The translations under genes and the position numbers were made by a program. The notes below the pieces were generated by a model. It made no database searches. It was not told where the DNA came from and worked only from the letters and a program-made list of their open reading frames with translations. Positions 15,167 to 22,929 of a stretch of 64,000 nt of DNA are shown one piece after another (position 1 is the first letter of the stretch; each line of letters begins with the position of its first letter). The stretch spans positions 1-64,000 of the IMG/VR virus record IMGVR_UViG_3300025151_000023; one strand, 5' to 3'. The stretch comes from a virus.

Positions 15167-15969
15167 TATGACCTGTATAATATTTTGTCTAGTCCTGCAA
15201 GTACAGTTGATGAATCATCTTGTGTTACAACAAAGGCTACACGTTTATGTATACCGGTAAAGTTAACTGGGTATCTTCCAGTAGCCGCACTATATTCTTG
15301 TCTATCTATCTGATAAAAGTCTGCTTGTTGTACTTCAGTTCCATATGATGCTCCGTCAGTCATTGTACCCATTATTTTAATTGAGCCTGTGAAGTTTGTC
15401 AAATAATATACTGCTGTGTGCAAAGCAGAATTTGAATTACGATTTGGTTTTGCATCCACCGAGCTAGATGAATGTTCGTCGCCTATAACATTGAACGAAG
15501 TAATAAGTTGTGATTCGATGAATTCTGGAGATGTGTCCCCAACAACTTCAAACTGTATAGCCGCATCATATCTAGTGTCTGCATATAATATTTTTACTGT
15601 GGAATCAGTATCAGTAAACTTCAGTACACCATGGTAAAATATTTGATCAAGTTTAAGCATGTCTGACTCAGTAAGTGTAAATTCAATGTGTCCTTTTGTT
15701 GTAGTAGTTGACCCATCATCGAGCACTGTGCCAACTTTAGTTAGAACTAAACTACCATTTTCGTCTGATATTTGTAAATCACAGCTTGTCCCGTCTACAA
15801 ATTGTTTCTTTTGATCTTGGTTTTTCACAACTACAGTAAACTTGTTGTCAAATTCTTTGTATAGTTTTATAGGTCGCTCGTACACTTTTTCATACCTTCT
15901 TTCAGTCCCAGATGTTTGTAATTGTACATCCAGTTGGTTTGTGAGATTATATCCAGTAATATATTGCAT
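15166..15969 (-). CDS. Probable virion protein (BppU/baseplate-like domain)
   Basis: This 267-residue, strand-rich protein has FTVVVKNQDQKKQFVDGTSCDLQI near residue 45, which resembles the immunoglobulin-like N-domain of phage upper-baseplate (BppU) or tail proteins. The rest contains repeated D/S/T-rich loops and no enzyme motif. A CATAAATA box (15982-15989) lies 12 bases upstream, as for other late genes here. Upper-baseplate or fibre attachment is likely, but no exact family member can be named. Confidence 0.5.
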   Translation of the reverse strand: MQYITGYNLTNQLDVQLQTSGTERRYEKVYERPIKLYKEFDNKFTVVVKNQDQKKQFVDGTSCDLQISDENGSLVLTKVGTVLDDGSTTTTKGHIEFTLTESDMLKLDQIFYHGVLKFTDTDSTVKILYADTRYDAAIQFEVVGDTSPEFIESQLITSFNVIGDEHSSSSVDAKPNRNSNSALHTAVYYLTNFTGSIKIMGTMTDGASYGTEVQQADFYQIDRQEYSAATGRYPVNFTGIHKRVAFVVTQDDSSTVLAGLDKILYRS

Positions 15970-15986
15970 GGCATTTACGTATATTT

Positions 15987-16409
15987 ATGAAACCTTTATT
16001 TTACTTCAGCTCTCCTGATGGTAATAACTACTATAAAATGACTGTGAAACTTGAAGAAATACAAAAAAACTACCCTTTCTTGTCTGTAATAAAAGTCGCT
16101 AACGAAGAACGAGTTGGCATAATACAGAACTGTGATCAACGTATTATAAGCATATACTGTTATGATTACATCCAAAAGCAATTACAACCATTGTTTTTAG
16201 AATATGGACGTGATTGGTGGTGGGAATCTAACAGAAAACTACCAGTCAACATGTTTATAGGTGATAAGTTTAAAGTATTTTCTAGTAGCTTAAGATCTTA
16301 TTCAATGAAGGAAACAGAAGTTGTTTTTGGGCCTATTACTAAGTTAAGTGATTTACTTAATGTCAAAAGACTAAGACGTAAAACAGTTCAGCTAATCAGA
16401 AAAGTTTAA
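15987..16409 (+). CDS. Hypothetical protein (140 aa)
   Basis: This 140-residue protein starts at ATG 15987, close to the divergent gene at 15969. It begins with a strand pair (KPLFYFSSPDGNNYYKMTVKL), then a helix, then a Trp-rich stretch (YGRDWWWES), and ends in a basic helix (NVKRLRRKTVQLIRKV). The basic tail suggests nucleic-acid contact. It converges with the small DnaE-like gene and overlaps it by 18 bases. No family is recognised. Confidence 0.45.
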   Translation: MKPLFYFSSPDGNNYYKMTVKLEEIQKNYPFLSVIKVANEERVGIIQNCDQRIISIYCYDYIQKQLQPLFLEYGRDWWWESNRKLPVNMFIGDKFKVFSSSLRSYSMKETEVVFGPITKLSDLLNVKRLRRKTVQLIRKV

Positions 16410-16955
16410 CAAGTTCATATGCACAACAACTGCCATTGCGTAAGACATGGCGTGTGCTTTTTTGAAATAATATTGTCCATCAGTAGGTTTTATCCATACT
16501 TCACTATGTATTTTGCTCCATTCACTATCAACCAAATATCTTTTGGCTGGACGTATGATAGCAAGACAACAAGCTATTTCTTCTACTGTTTTTGGTTGTA
16601 ACTTTGACACTACAGCAAAATGCCCATTTAAATGAAACAGTTGGTCAACAAAAGACTGATCATGCAATTTCTCCCATGGGGGATCTTTTGCTACCAGTTC
16701 TGCAAGATGTTTTCTAGTTTTAACTTGTGAGTAAATGCTGACGTTAAGCAAATCCAGTTTGAAGTATCCAAGTTGTTCAGCTACTTGATAATCAAGAGAA
16801 CATTGATTGTCATTTGGCATGGTTGGTGCTGTGGTAAAGTAAACGCCTGTGTTATGACTTTTGATTCCTTTTTTATCTATTATTGTTGCTCGTGTGTGAG
16901 GCAATGCATCAAGTATGTGTTGCCTATCTGCAAAATCTATATCAATATCAGGCAT
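16392..16955 (-). CDS. Very small DnaE-like protein (family-C polymerase fragment)
   Basis: This 187-residue protein begins MPDIDIDFADR, the catalytic motif of DNA polymerase III alpha (D3, D5). It then has HNTGVYF (the HAGGV block), GYFKLDLLN (D68, the third catalytic aspartate position), KLQPKTVEEIACCLAIIRPA (the LRP block) and FKKAHAMSYA (the FNKSHA block). All are in DnaE order but drastically shortened, and the upstream GS motif that closes the active site is missing. It may be a degenerate copy, a regulator or a partner of the 563-residue polymerase at 9604. It has its own promoter 7 bases before the ATG and no frameshift, so it looks like a maintained gene. Confidence 0.75.
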   Translation of the reverse strand: MPDIDIDFADRQHILDALPHTRATIIDKKGIKSHNTGVYFTTAPTMPNDNQCSLDYQVAEQLGYFKLDLLNVSIYSQVKTRKHLAELVAKDPPWEKLHDQSFVDQLFHLNGHFAVVSKLQPKTVEEIACCLAIIRPAKRYLVDSEWSKIHSEVWIKPTDGQYYFKKAHAMSYAMAVVVHMNLLNFSD

Positions 16956-16962
16956 TGTTTTT

Positions 16963-16991
16963 AGTATACAATATTTTGTTAATTTTGTAAA
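16963..16991 (-). promoter_or_regulatory. Sigma70-type promoter for the small DnaE-like gene
   Basis: On the minus strand TTTACA (16986-16991), a 17-nt spacer and TATACT (16963-16968) end seven bases before ATG 16955. Transcription would start at or just before the start codon, so the mRNA would be leaderless. Confidence 0.65.
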
Positions 16992-16994
16992 TCT

Positions 16995-18158
16995 TTAACC
17001 ATTTAGCTTTTTATATATCATCCACCAATCAGGACGAGTGTGCCATAAATTAACACCGCGTGTTTGCTTAAACCATTTTTCTCTTTGTAAAACTTCTTGT
17101 GCATATTTGGTTTTGAATTGGTTATATTTTATAGCATTTTTTATATTACGTGTATATTCTTTTTCCAATCTAGTATTGTTCAACATAAGTCCTAATTGTT
17201 TTTCTAATATTTCTACAGGCACATTATTTAGATCCCAACATGGGTTATCGCCAATTGGCATAAGAGTATAATAAGCTCTGCACTTATCGAATGTGTCATT
17301 TGTTTTTTGTATGAAGTCTGATAACAATGTACTTTGGTCTAAGTTAGCTAGTTGATGTACTATGTTTAAATTTAACGAGAATCCATATTTCCTATTCATA
17401 GAAAGATATTTGCAAATCTCTCTAAAGTTTTTTTCTGTAGTTGACCACTCTCCGTGATATCTAATTGCATTGTATCTATCACCTATTGCATCAATGCTTA
17501 AACCAATTATTATGTTTTCAAACTTTGCTATTTCTCTCCAAAATTTTTCATTGAAGATTGTTGCATTACTTGTTACTTGCACTTGTAATTTTCTTTTTCT
17601 ATCATCAGGTATTTGTTCTAACATTGCTTGGAAACCTCTTATCAATTGAGGTTCTCCACCTTGCAGTTGTAATTCTTGTAATGATTCTACATTTGCTAAT
17701 TGAACAAGTTTATTGATGTTTGTTTCTTCGTCTATCCAATTATAATTCTTGCCTTCTGTTTTAGATAGTTCCCATGGACGTTGCTCCATTTGTACTAAAG
17801 AAGACAGATCGGCATAACACATTCTACAAGCTAAGTTACACAATCGTCCACCAACTATGTGCAGTAATTTTAAGTTAGGTACATCTGGTGTATAATTTGC
17901 CCCGTTATCGTTTGTCCTTAAACTCCATTTACCTTTAGATTCGTTGACCCAACATACTGTACATCTGTTATCTGCATGTCCGCTGTTTAAGTTATCTCTT
18001 AGTTGTGTTTGTGTCGAGTTGTTGTAAAACCAATCGATTGGATCATCGATGTCTGAAAGTCTATCTTTTGCGTCTTTGATAAAACAACAAGGCGCTAGAT
18101 ATCCTTGTGAGCTTATGAATAAATGCTCCTGTGCTGGTTTACAAAAAGTATTGGACAC
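16995..18158 (-). CDS. Radical SAM protein with twitch/SPASM-like cysteines
   Basis: This 387-residue protein has the radical SAM motif CNLACRMC (C107, C111, C114), preceded by GYLAPCCF and followed by QGGEPQL (the GGEP block) and INATIF-type strands. Extra cysteines at positions 6, 24-25, 66 and 69 (CTVCW) suggest a second iron-sulfur cluster at the N-terminus, an unusual place for a SPASM/twitch site. Members modify proteins, RNA or small molecules, and marine phages carry relatives. Start GTG 18158 is used because AAGGA precedes it and it nearly overlaps the previous stop. It is the last gene of the bS21 operon (18762-16995). Confidence 0.8.
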   Translation of the reverse strand: MSNTFCKPAQEHLFISSQGYLAPCCFIKDAKDRLSDIDDPIDWFYNNSTQTQLRDNLNSGHADNRCTVCWVNESKGKWSLRTNDNGANYTPDVPNLKLLHIVGGRLCNLACRMCYADLSSLVQMEQRPWELSKTEGKNYNWIDEETNINKLVQLANVESLQELQLQGGEPQLIRGFQAMLEQIPDDRKRKLQVQVTSNATIFNEKFWREIAKFENIIIGLSIDAIGDRYNAIRYHGEWSTTEKNFREICKYLSMNRKYGFSLNLNIVHQLANLDQSTLLSDFIQKTNDTFDKCRAYYTLMPIGDNPCWDLNNVPVEILEKQLGLMLNNTRLEKEYTRNIKNAIKYNQFKTKYAQEVLQREKWFKQTRGVNLWHTRPDWWMIYKKLNG

Positions 18159-18159
18159 A

Positions 18160-18393
18160 TTATTCCTTTTTCTTTTTCTTCTTCCCCCAACTACCACGCT
18201 TAAATTTTTCTACAATTTCTCCCTCGCGATTTTCTCCTGGCGGATGCCATGTAACTTTATTGCCTCGTCTGTTAAGCCATTGGTCTATTGCTTGGTTTTC
18301 TAAATCTCTTGCTGAGTTAATTGCTTCAGTACTTTCTAAATTGTTTTGTAAAGGAACATGAATAGTATTCTTAGGTTTTTTATTCGTAGTCAT
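18160..18393 (-). CDS. Small basic hypothetical protein (77 aa)
   Basis: This 77-residue protein has AAGGAG before its ATG and ends in a very basic stretch (KFKRGSWGKKKKKKE). The middle has ARDLENQAIDQWLNRRGN, a possible helix. It lies between the 59-residue protein and the radical SAM gene, with an overlapping start and a 1-base gap to the next gene. The polybasic tail suggests binding to RNA or the ribosome, in line with the bS21 gene in the operon. This is inference. Confidence 0.5.
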   Translation of the reverse strand: MTTNKKPKNTIHVPLQNNLESTEAINSARDLENQAIDQWLNRRGNKVTWHPPGENREGEIVEKFKRGSWGKKKKKKE

Positions 18394-18559
18394 TGTATCT
18401 CCTTGTCATTATAAGGTGCAGTCTCTCCCATTGTAGTCTTGTAGCCACTTGTTTCCAATCTCTACAATCACGCATTGCTTTTTTTCCAAGTTCATTTTTA
18501 CACTTGCGTAGTTTTTCATACCACTTACCTCTTTTGGTTAGTTCAACACTGTCCTGCAT
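18380..18559 (-). CDS. Small basic helical protein (59 aa)
   Basis: ATG 18559 overlaps the stop of the bS21 gene (TGATG). The 59 residues are mostly charged helix (YEKLRKCKNELGKKAMRDCRDWKQ) with two cysteines, C22 and C34. It belongs to the bS21-radical SAM operon and overlaps the next gene. The basic helix fits an RNA or ribosome contact, but no family is recognised. Confidence 0.5.
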   Translation of the reverse strand: MQDSVELTKRGKWYEKLRKCKNELGKKAMRDCRDWKQVATRLQWERLHLIMTRRYNDYE

Positions 18560-18762
18560 CAAAAACCAATAGCATCTCTTTTACGTTTTTCTTTAGCTAC
18601 TCTAGCCATAGATTCTTTCTTTTTTCTTTGACGTTTCAACGTTGGTTTCTCATAAAATTTACGTAACTTTAATTCCCACATCAAGCCTTCTTTGTCTAGT
18701 TTCTTTTTAAGTTTACGCATGGCTTTTTCCACGTTGTTATCTTTAACTTTTACTTCAATCAC
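18559..18762 (-). CDS. rpsU: Ribosomal protein bS21
   Basis: This 67-residue protein starts at GTG 18762 after AAGGAGA. It begins IEVKVKDNNVEKAMRKLKKK, followed by an alkaline stretch (KPTLKRQRKKKES) and a basic C-terminus, as in bacterial bS21. bS21 sits at the 30S platform near the anti-Shine-Dalgarno end and helps initiation. Phages of SAR11 and some giant phages carry their own bS21, thought to favour phage mRNAs. Here it leads an operon with two basic small proteins and a radical SAM enzyme, an arrangement that may link modification and translation. The length and pattern are strong evidence. Confidence 0.85.
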   Translation of the reverse strand: MIEVKVKDNNVEKAMRKLKKKLDKEGLMWELKLRKFYEKPTLKRQRKKKESMARVAKEKRKRDAIGF

Positions 18763-18796
18763 TGTTTCTCCTTGTATAGTTGTTTATGGGTATTGC

Positions 18797-19471
18797 TCAT
18801 TCTATACCCGCTTCACGTAGTGTATTCTTCACAAAATCAAAATCTTCTTCTCTTTTGCGAAAAGCTCTTTTCCAATATTCTGGGTCTATCATTTCGAATA
18901 TTATTTTGATATGATCATCATGCATTGTTGATATCATGTCTTTTCCTGTGTGACAATTTAATAGTACCCACGGTGAAATTCTTCCGTTTGCAATCAATTG
19001 AGTAACTCTATTGAGGTTAACATATTTGAAAAAGTCTTCAAGTCTTGCATCTTCTTGCTCGGCCCATTCGCCCATTGTTATTACTGTTCTGTTAAGGGCT
19101 TGTGTAACTGCTTCAGTTCTCACTAACTGTTTTATGTATGTATCTACAGTTGCTTGTCTGGGCCAAAGATCAACTTTTATTTTTGAAGTGCATAACCAAT
19201 CAATAAATGCACCTATTTCAATGGGTGTATTTTCTGTTATAAATTTTGCTGTTTTTATGAATGCATTGTAGTATTGTGACTGTGTAAATTCTGTGTAAGT
19301 TTTGTGTTTCTGTGTTGGAAAATTTATTTCATAAAATCTTCTATAAATTTCGAACCCTAATACGTGAATTTTATTGTGTCTTTGTTCCCAACGCCTTTTT
19401 GGTTCGCACAAGTGTACTTGCAAAGTTTTTTCTCTGCTAAATGTTTTGTTGCAATATTCACATGTTGGCAT
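18797..19471 (-). CDS. C2H2-like zinc-finger protein (T4-like marine phage conserved)
   Basis: The product is 224 residues from the ATG at 19471 (the frame continues to 19498, but the finger begins at the internal start). The N-terminus MPTCEYCNKTFSREKTLQVH is a C2H2-type finger (C4, C7, then H20). The rest is a helical domain with no catalytic motif (ITMGEWAEQEDARLEDFF and similar). Proteins with this layout occur in marine T4-like phages and are conserved in a stretch containing replication genes; their role is unknown, possibly nucleic-acid binding. It lies just after bS21 and upstream of the gp62-like gene. Confidence 0.6.
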   Translation of the reverse strand: MPTCEYCNKTFSREKTLQVHLCEPKRRWEQRHNKIHVLGFEIYRRFYEINFPTQKHKTYTEFTQSQYYNAFIKTAKFITENTPIEIGAFIDWLCTSKIKVDLWPRQATVDTYIKQLVRTEAVTQALNRTVITMGEWAEQEDARLEDFFKYVNLNRVTQLIANGRISPWVLLNCHTGKDMISTMHDDHIKIIFEMIDPEYWKRAFRKREEDFDFVKNTLREAGIE

Positions 19472-19497
19472 TGTTTGTACTTGTACTGCTAGTTGCA

Positions 19498-19944
19498 CTA
19501 CACTATGCCGTGTTGTTTTTTTAGTTCTAAAAATTCCTTATTACTCATTGTTTTATCTAGTACGTCTAAATCTTTTTGTTTTGCTGTTGGAAATATTTCT
19601 TGTAGATCCTTCATTTTTGATTTTGTGGTTGTCTTTGCTTTTTTTGGATATATCCATTTGTGGAACAATACAAATGTACTGCCACACATTGCATTTAGTT
19701 TCCATAGCAGACCTTTGTGATTTTTACTTAAAGTCCACAAATGTTTGTTTAAGTTTTCGTTAGTTTCTTCCACATAAAATTCTTGCACTGCACGATCTTT
19801 GTGTTCAACTGATGCAGACCATTTTAGTGCCATGTAAGGTGAGTACAGTTTTTGTTCATCTTCAGTTAATTTGCTATACCATTTTTTATCACGATTATCA
19901 ACTGCTCTCATTAATCTTTTGATGTCTAAAAATTTAGCAACCAT
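19498..19944 (-). CDS. gp62-like clamp-loader small subunit (probable)
   Basis: This 148-residue protein has LYSPYMALKWSASVEHKDRA, then ETNENLNKHLWTLSKNH, then LFHKWIYPKKAK and a C-terminal helix with KQKDLDVLDKTMSNKEF. The order (SPFMVNRALS-like, AN.MN-like, KWxK and a C-terminal helix) resembles T4 gp62 and its marine relatives, which form the small subunit of the gp44/62 sliding-clamp loader. gp44 and gp45 are not visible in this window. The match is by motif order only, and the alternative is a marine-phage hypothetical. The start is ATG 19944. Confidence 0.45.
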   Translation of the reverse strand: MVAKFLDIKRLMRAVDNRDKKWYSKLTEDEQKLYSPYMALKWSASVEHKDRAVQEFYVEETNENLNKHLWTLSKNHKGLLWKLNAMCGSTFVLFHKWIYPKKAKTTTKSKMKDLQEIFPTAKQKDLDVLDKTMSNKEFLELKKQHGIV

Positions 19945-19952
19945 AAATTTTA

Positions 19953-20759
19953 TTATAACTTCTGCTTAACAGTTGCGTCTAGTATTTTTAATTTGGTTAT
20001 TAATTTTCTAAACTCATCTGGTGTTACCATGTTGGGCCCATCTGATGGAGCATTGTCTGGATCATCGTGTACTTCTAAAAATACACCAGCAATACCTTGA
20101 GCTACTGCTGATAAACAAAGCGGTTCTATCATAGTACGATCACCACCAGAGCTAGAACCAAGTCCGCCTGGTTGTTGCACAGAGTGTGTGCCGTCAAATA
20201 TTACAGGACATAGGTTTTTCATATATGAAAATCCTCTCATATCGACTACTAAGTTATTATAGCCAAACATTGTACCACGTTCGGTAATCATAAACATGTC
20301 GTTCCAGGATTCGTTGACTTTTATTTTAATGTTATCAACATCAGTGTAAGAAAGAAACTGTCCTTTTTTTACATTAACGACACGTTTTGTTTCGGCTGCC
20401 GCTTGTATTAAATCAGTTTGTCTACACAAAAAAGCAGGAATCTGTATAATGTCAACTACTTCTCCAGTTACACCACATTGATCAGGTTCATGCACATCTG
20501 TTAACAGTGGACATTCAAATTCTTTGCCAACCTTTTCTAATATTTCTAAACCTTGTTTTAAGCCAACGCCACGTGCACCGTTAACAGAAGATCTGTTAGC
20601 TTTGTCAAAAGAAGATTTATACACCCAACGTACACCTACCTCATGGCAAATGTCTGCAATTTTTTCTGCCATTTTCAATGCATGTGTTTCTGATTCTATT
20701 TGGCAAGGTCCAGCAATAATTTTTAATGGAGCATCGTTTACAAATTTAAAGTTAAGCAT
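19953..20759 (-). CDS. kdsA: KdsA-like 3-deoxy-8-phosphooctulonate synthase
   Basis: This 268-residue enzyme begins with LKIIAGPCQIES and has YKSSFDKANRSS, RGVGLKQGLEIL, TDVHEPDQC, IPAFLCRQTDL, KKGQFL, TERGTMFGYNNL and DGTHSVQQPG, all blocks of KdsA. It condenses phosphoenolpyruvate with arabinose 5-phosphate to Kdo 8-phosphate, the precursor of Kdo in LPS and some capsules. The length equals bacterial KdsA and active-site blocks are intact. The phage also has four proteins resembling capsule Kdo-transferases at 25665, 28757, 35239 and 36014, so boosting the Kdo supply for phage-made glycans is a natural inference. Confidence 0.9.
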   Translation of the reverse strand: MLNFKFVNDAPLKIIAGPCQIESETHALKMAEKIADICHEVGVRWVYKSSFDKANRSSVNGARGVGLKQGLEILEKVGKEFECPLLTDVHEPDQCGVTGEVVDIIQIPAFLCRQTDLIQAAAETKRVVNVKKGQFLSYTDVDNIKIKVNESWNDMFMITERGTMFGYNNLVVDMRGFSYMKNLCPVIFDGTHSVQQPGGLGSSSGGDRTMIEPLCLSAVAQGIAGVFLEVHDDPDNAPSDGPNMVTPDEFRKLITKLKILDATVKQKL

Positions 20760-21285
20760 GAAATAAATTATTTAAAATTACTTGATCAGTGTTGCGATTT
20801 ATTTCTTTGATAAAATATATGCAAGGTGGATTACTTTTAGTTTGTAATGGTACTGAAAGCAACTGGTTGCTTCTTGTTCTAGGAAAGTACCATTCAACCT
20901 CATTATAAATGTTTACTAATTTTATTTCCTGATATGATGGCATAACACTTGTTAGGGGGTTATAACAAAATGCATGAAATGAACGATCATTTAATGATGT
21001 TAAAGGTAAAATTTCTAAATCACCGCATTCCGGATCGCCTAGTAGTATGTGCCAGTCTAATGGCATTTGTATTTTTCCACCTTCGTCGCGTGAAGTATTA
21101 CCTGGCATAATCTCAAGCACCGCAGATGGTGATGAAAACGATTCAAGGTATATCAATGGAACAAAAAAGAAATCTGGATTTTTTGGATCAGAATTATCCA
21201 ACACTGAAAAACGCATATCTTCATCTACTTGGTCTGGTACTTTGTTTAAAAGATAAGTTGTGTTTTCAAGTGTTAAAATCTGCAT
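20752..21285 (-). CDS. Conserved T4-like phage protein of unknown role
   Basis: This 177-residue, strand-rich protein has FVPLIYLESFSSPSAVLEI and MPLDWHILLGDPECGDLEI, phrases that I associate with a conserved protein near uvsW in marine T4-like phages, though this cannot be checked here. No enzyme motif is visible. It overlaps the KdsA start by eight bases and sits downstream of UvsW in the same strand, so it may be expressed with the recombination genes. Function unknown. Confidence 0.55.
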   Translation of the reverse strand: MQILTLENTTYLLNKVPDQVDEDMRFSVLDNSDPKNPDFFFVPLIYLESFSSPSAVLEIMPGNTSRDEGGKIQMPLDWHILLGDPECGDLEILPLTSLNDRSFHAFCYNPLTSVMPSYQEIKLVNIYNEVEWYFPRTRSNQLLSVPLQTKSNPPCIYFIKEINRNTDQVILNNLFHA

Positions 21286-21306
21286 ATGTTTTAATTATAT
21301 TATGAT

Positions 21307-22761
21307 TTATGACTCATAGTCAACCTTTGTTACAGAAAAAGGATATTGAGCTTCACGATAAAACTTTTTACGTTCTGTAAGATGTCGTTTAGAAAACTTT
21401 GCAGTTGAGCACAAATCCCATACTTGTACAAAGTCTTTATCTTTTGCTTTACGAATACCTCTTCCTATGCTTTGTATTACTCTTACAAAAGATTTGCCTG
21501 GTTCTAGCAAAACCAAATTGAATATACGTGGCAAGTTTATGCCTACAGCCGCAACACCATAAGTAGCAATAATCACTTTATCTTTTTCGGTTTGTATTTC
21601 GTCATACGTTTCTTTTCTGTCATCTGATTTAGTTGCACCACTTACAAAAGTTGAATTTGGTATTGCTTCTTGTAACAACTCTCCTGATTTGACCCGATCC
21701 ACTAATATAAGAGTGTTGCCGCTTTTTACCATTTCTTGCACTAAACGCCCAATGTATTTTATTCTAGACGGTTTTGTAACCAAATGTGTTTGCTCTTCTC
21801 TGTAATTTTTGTATTCTACCCAATCAACCATTTGCATAATTTCAATTTGTAACTGTGCTAACAATCCTTTTTCTTGCAGTTCAACAGCAGATACTTTGTT
21901 AATAACATCACCTAACGAAACGTGTAATGATTTGAATTCATAATCTTTTTTAGGCACAGTGCCAGTTAGTCCCCAGCGTATTGGCACAAACCCATATACA
22001 TTTGTCAGCAGTCGTTTCAATACATCTGCCTTTGCCATGTGTACTTCATCTACAATTACACATATAACGTCACGTTTGAATTCTTCTATTAGATCATCCT
22101 CGCCATTTTGTCTTTTCTTCTCCAGTATGTTTAAAGATTGCCATGTTGCAATAGTATGTGTATGCCCTACTTCTTTTTTATCACCAAAGTATACACCAAC
22201 ATCTAAACCCATGTTTACATAATCTTCTAAAGTTTGTGTGACCAATGACTTGTTTGGTACAATAATAATACTTCTTCCATATGGTTCAATGAGTTTGCTC
22301 AACGCCGCAGTAATAATTGTTTTACCTGCCGCAGTGGCTACTTCCTGTAAGCACTGTGGATTATCTAAAAAATTATTAATTACTTCAACTTGATGTTCAC
22401 GTAATTGTATTGGTTCGCCTGCATTATTATGACCTTCTGGCCACTTTACATGTGCAAAGCTATCTGTTGTTACTTTGTCAAAATGTAATTCATAATGTTT
22501 TCTTTGATCAGCTAGATCAAATGTGTAGTTGTATTGTTCAAGTAATGGTATTATTTCATCTAGTAAATTCACATAAGTCAATCCACCTTGTGAAAAGAAA
22601 GATACAGTGCCATCCCATCTGCCTAGTCTAACTGCTGGCATAAAGCGTGCGCCTGGAATTTCATATTTGAATTTGTTTGTAAGTTTTCTTCTTGTGACTA
22701 GATCAAGTCCTTCTAGTTTTACGTTAACTTCGTCTTTGATTATTATATTACAGTGTGGCAC
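21307..22761 (-). CDS. uvsW: UvsW-like recombination helicase
   Basis: This 484-residue SF2 helicase has an N-terminal beta domain (residues 1-110, GARFMPAVRLGRWDGTVSFF), then the Q-like IQLREHQVE, Walker A VATAAGKT (141-148), DEVH (238-241), RWGLTGT, and in domain 2 GATKSDDRKE, ATYGVAAVGINLP and QSIGRGIRKA (motif VI). UvsW unwinds branched DNA and R-loops and ends origin-dependent replication in T4. The N-terminal domain and full motif order match. It is preceded by small genes including the 50-residue product at 22777. Confidence 0.92.
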   Translation of the reverse strand: MPHCNIIIKDEVNVKLEGLDLVTRRKLTNKFKYEIPGARFMPAVRLGRWDGTVSFFSQGGLTYVNLLDEIIPLLEQYNYTFDLADQRKHYELHFDKVTTDSFAHVKWPEGHNNAGEPIQLREHQVEVINNFLDNPQCLQEVATAAGKTIITAALSKLIEPYGRSIIIVPNKSLVTQTLEDYVNMGLDVGVYFGDKKEVGHTHTIATWQSLNILEKKRQNGEDDLIEEFKRDVICVIVDEVHMAKADVLKRLLTNVYGFVPIRWGLTGTVPKKDYEFKSLHVSLGDVINKVSAVELQEKGLLAQLQIEIMQMVDWVEYKNYREEQTHLVTKPSRIKYIGRLVQEMVKSGNTLILVDRVKSGELLQEAIPNSTFVSGATKSDDRKETYDEIQTEKDKVIIATYGVAAVGINLPRIFNLVLLEPGKSFVRVIQSIGRGIRKAKDKDFVQVWDLCSTAKFSKRHLTERKKFYREAQYPFSVTKVDYES

Positions 22762-22776
22762 AGTAGTAATATAGCA

Positions 22777-22929
22777 TCATTTATTTTTAGTTGCGACAAG
22801 TTTTTCTTTTACAGATTGCCAAAACTGCTGAGCCCATTTTGTCTCAGCAGTTAAGATTATTTTTTCTACGTTTGATAAACGCAATTTATATAAAAAATTA
22901 TTATACAGCGATTGCTTCTTCGTTTTCAT
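22777..22929 (-). CDS. Small hypothetical protein (50 aa) overlapping the upstream gene
   Basis: ATG 22929 lies inside the end of the previous gene, whose stop is 22901, and opens a separate 50-codon frame ending at 22777. The product starts basic (MKTKKQSLYNNFLYKL) and then has SNVEKIILTAETKWAQQFWQSV, a probable amphipathic helix. It is positioned directly upstream of UvsW, where T4 relatives have small companion genes. No family is recognised; the support is the codon pattern and packing. Confidence 0.4.
   Translation of the reverse strand: MKTKKQSLYNNFLYKLRLSNVEKIILTAETKWAQQFWQSVKEKLVATKNK

Noticed and set aside
16392-16955. Pseudogene of the large DnaE-like gene
   Set aside because: It has a clean frame, its own promoter and conserved acidic residues, and it diverges widely from the 563-residue protein. 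Decay would have left stops or frameshifts.
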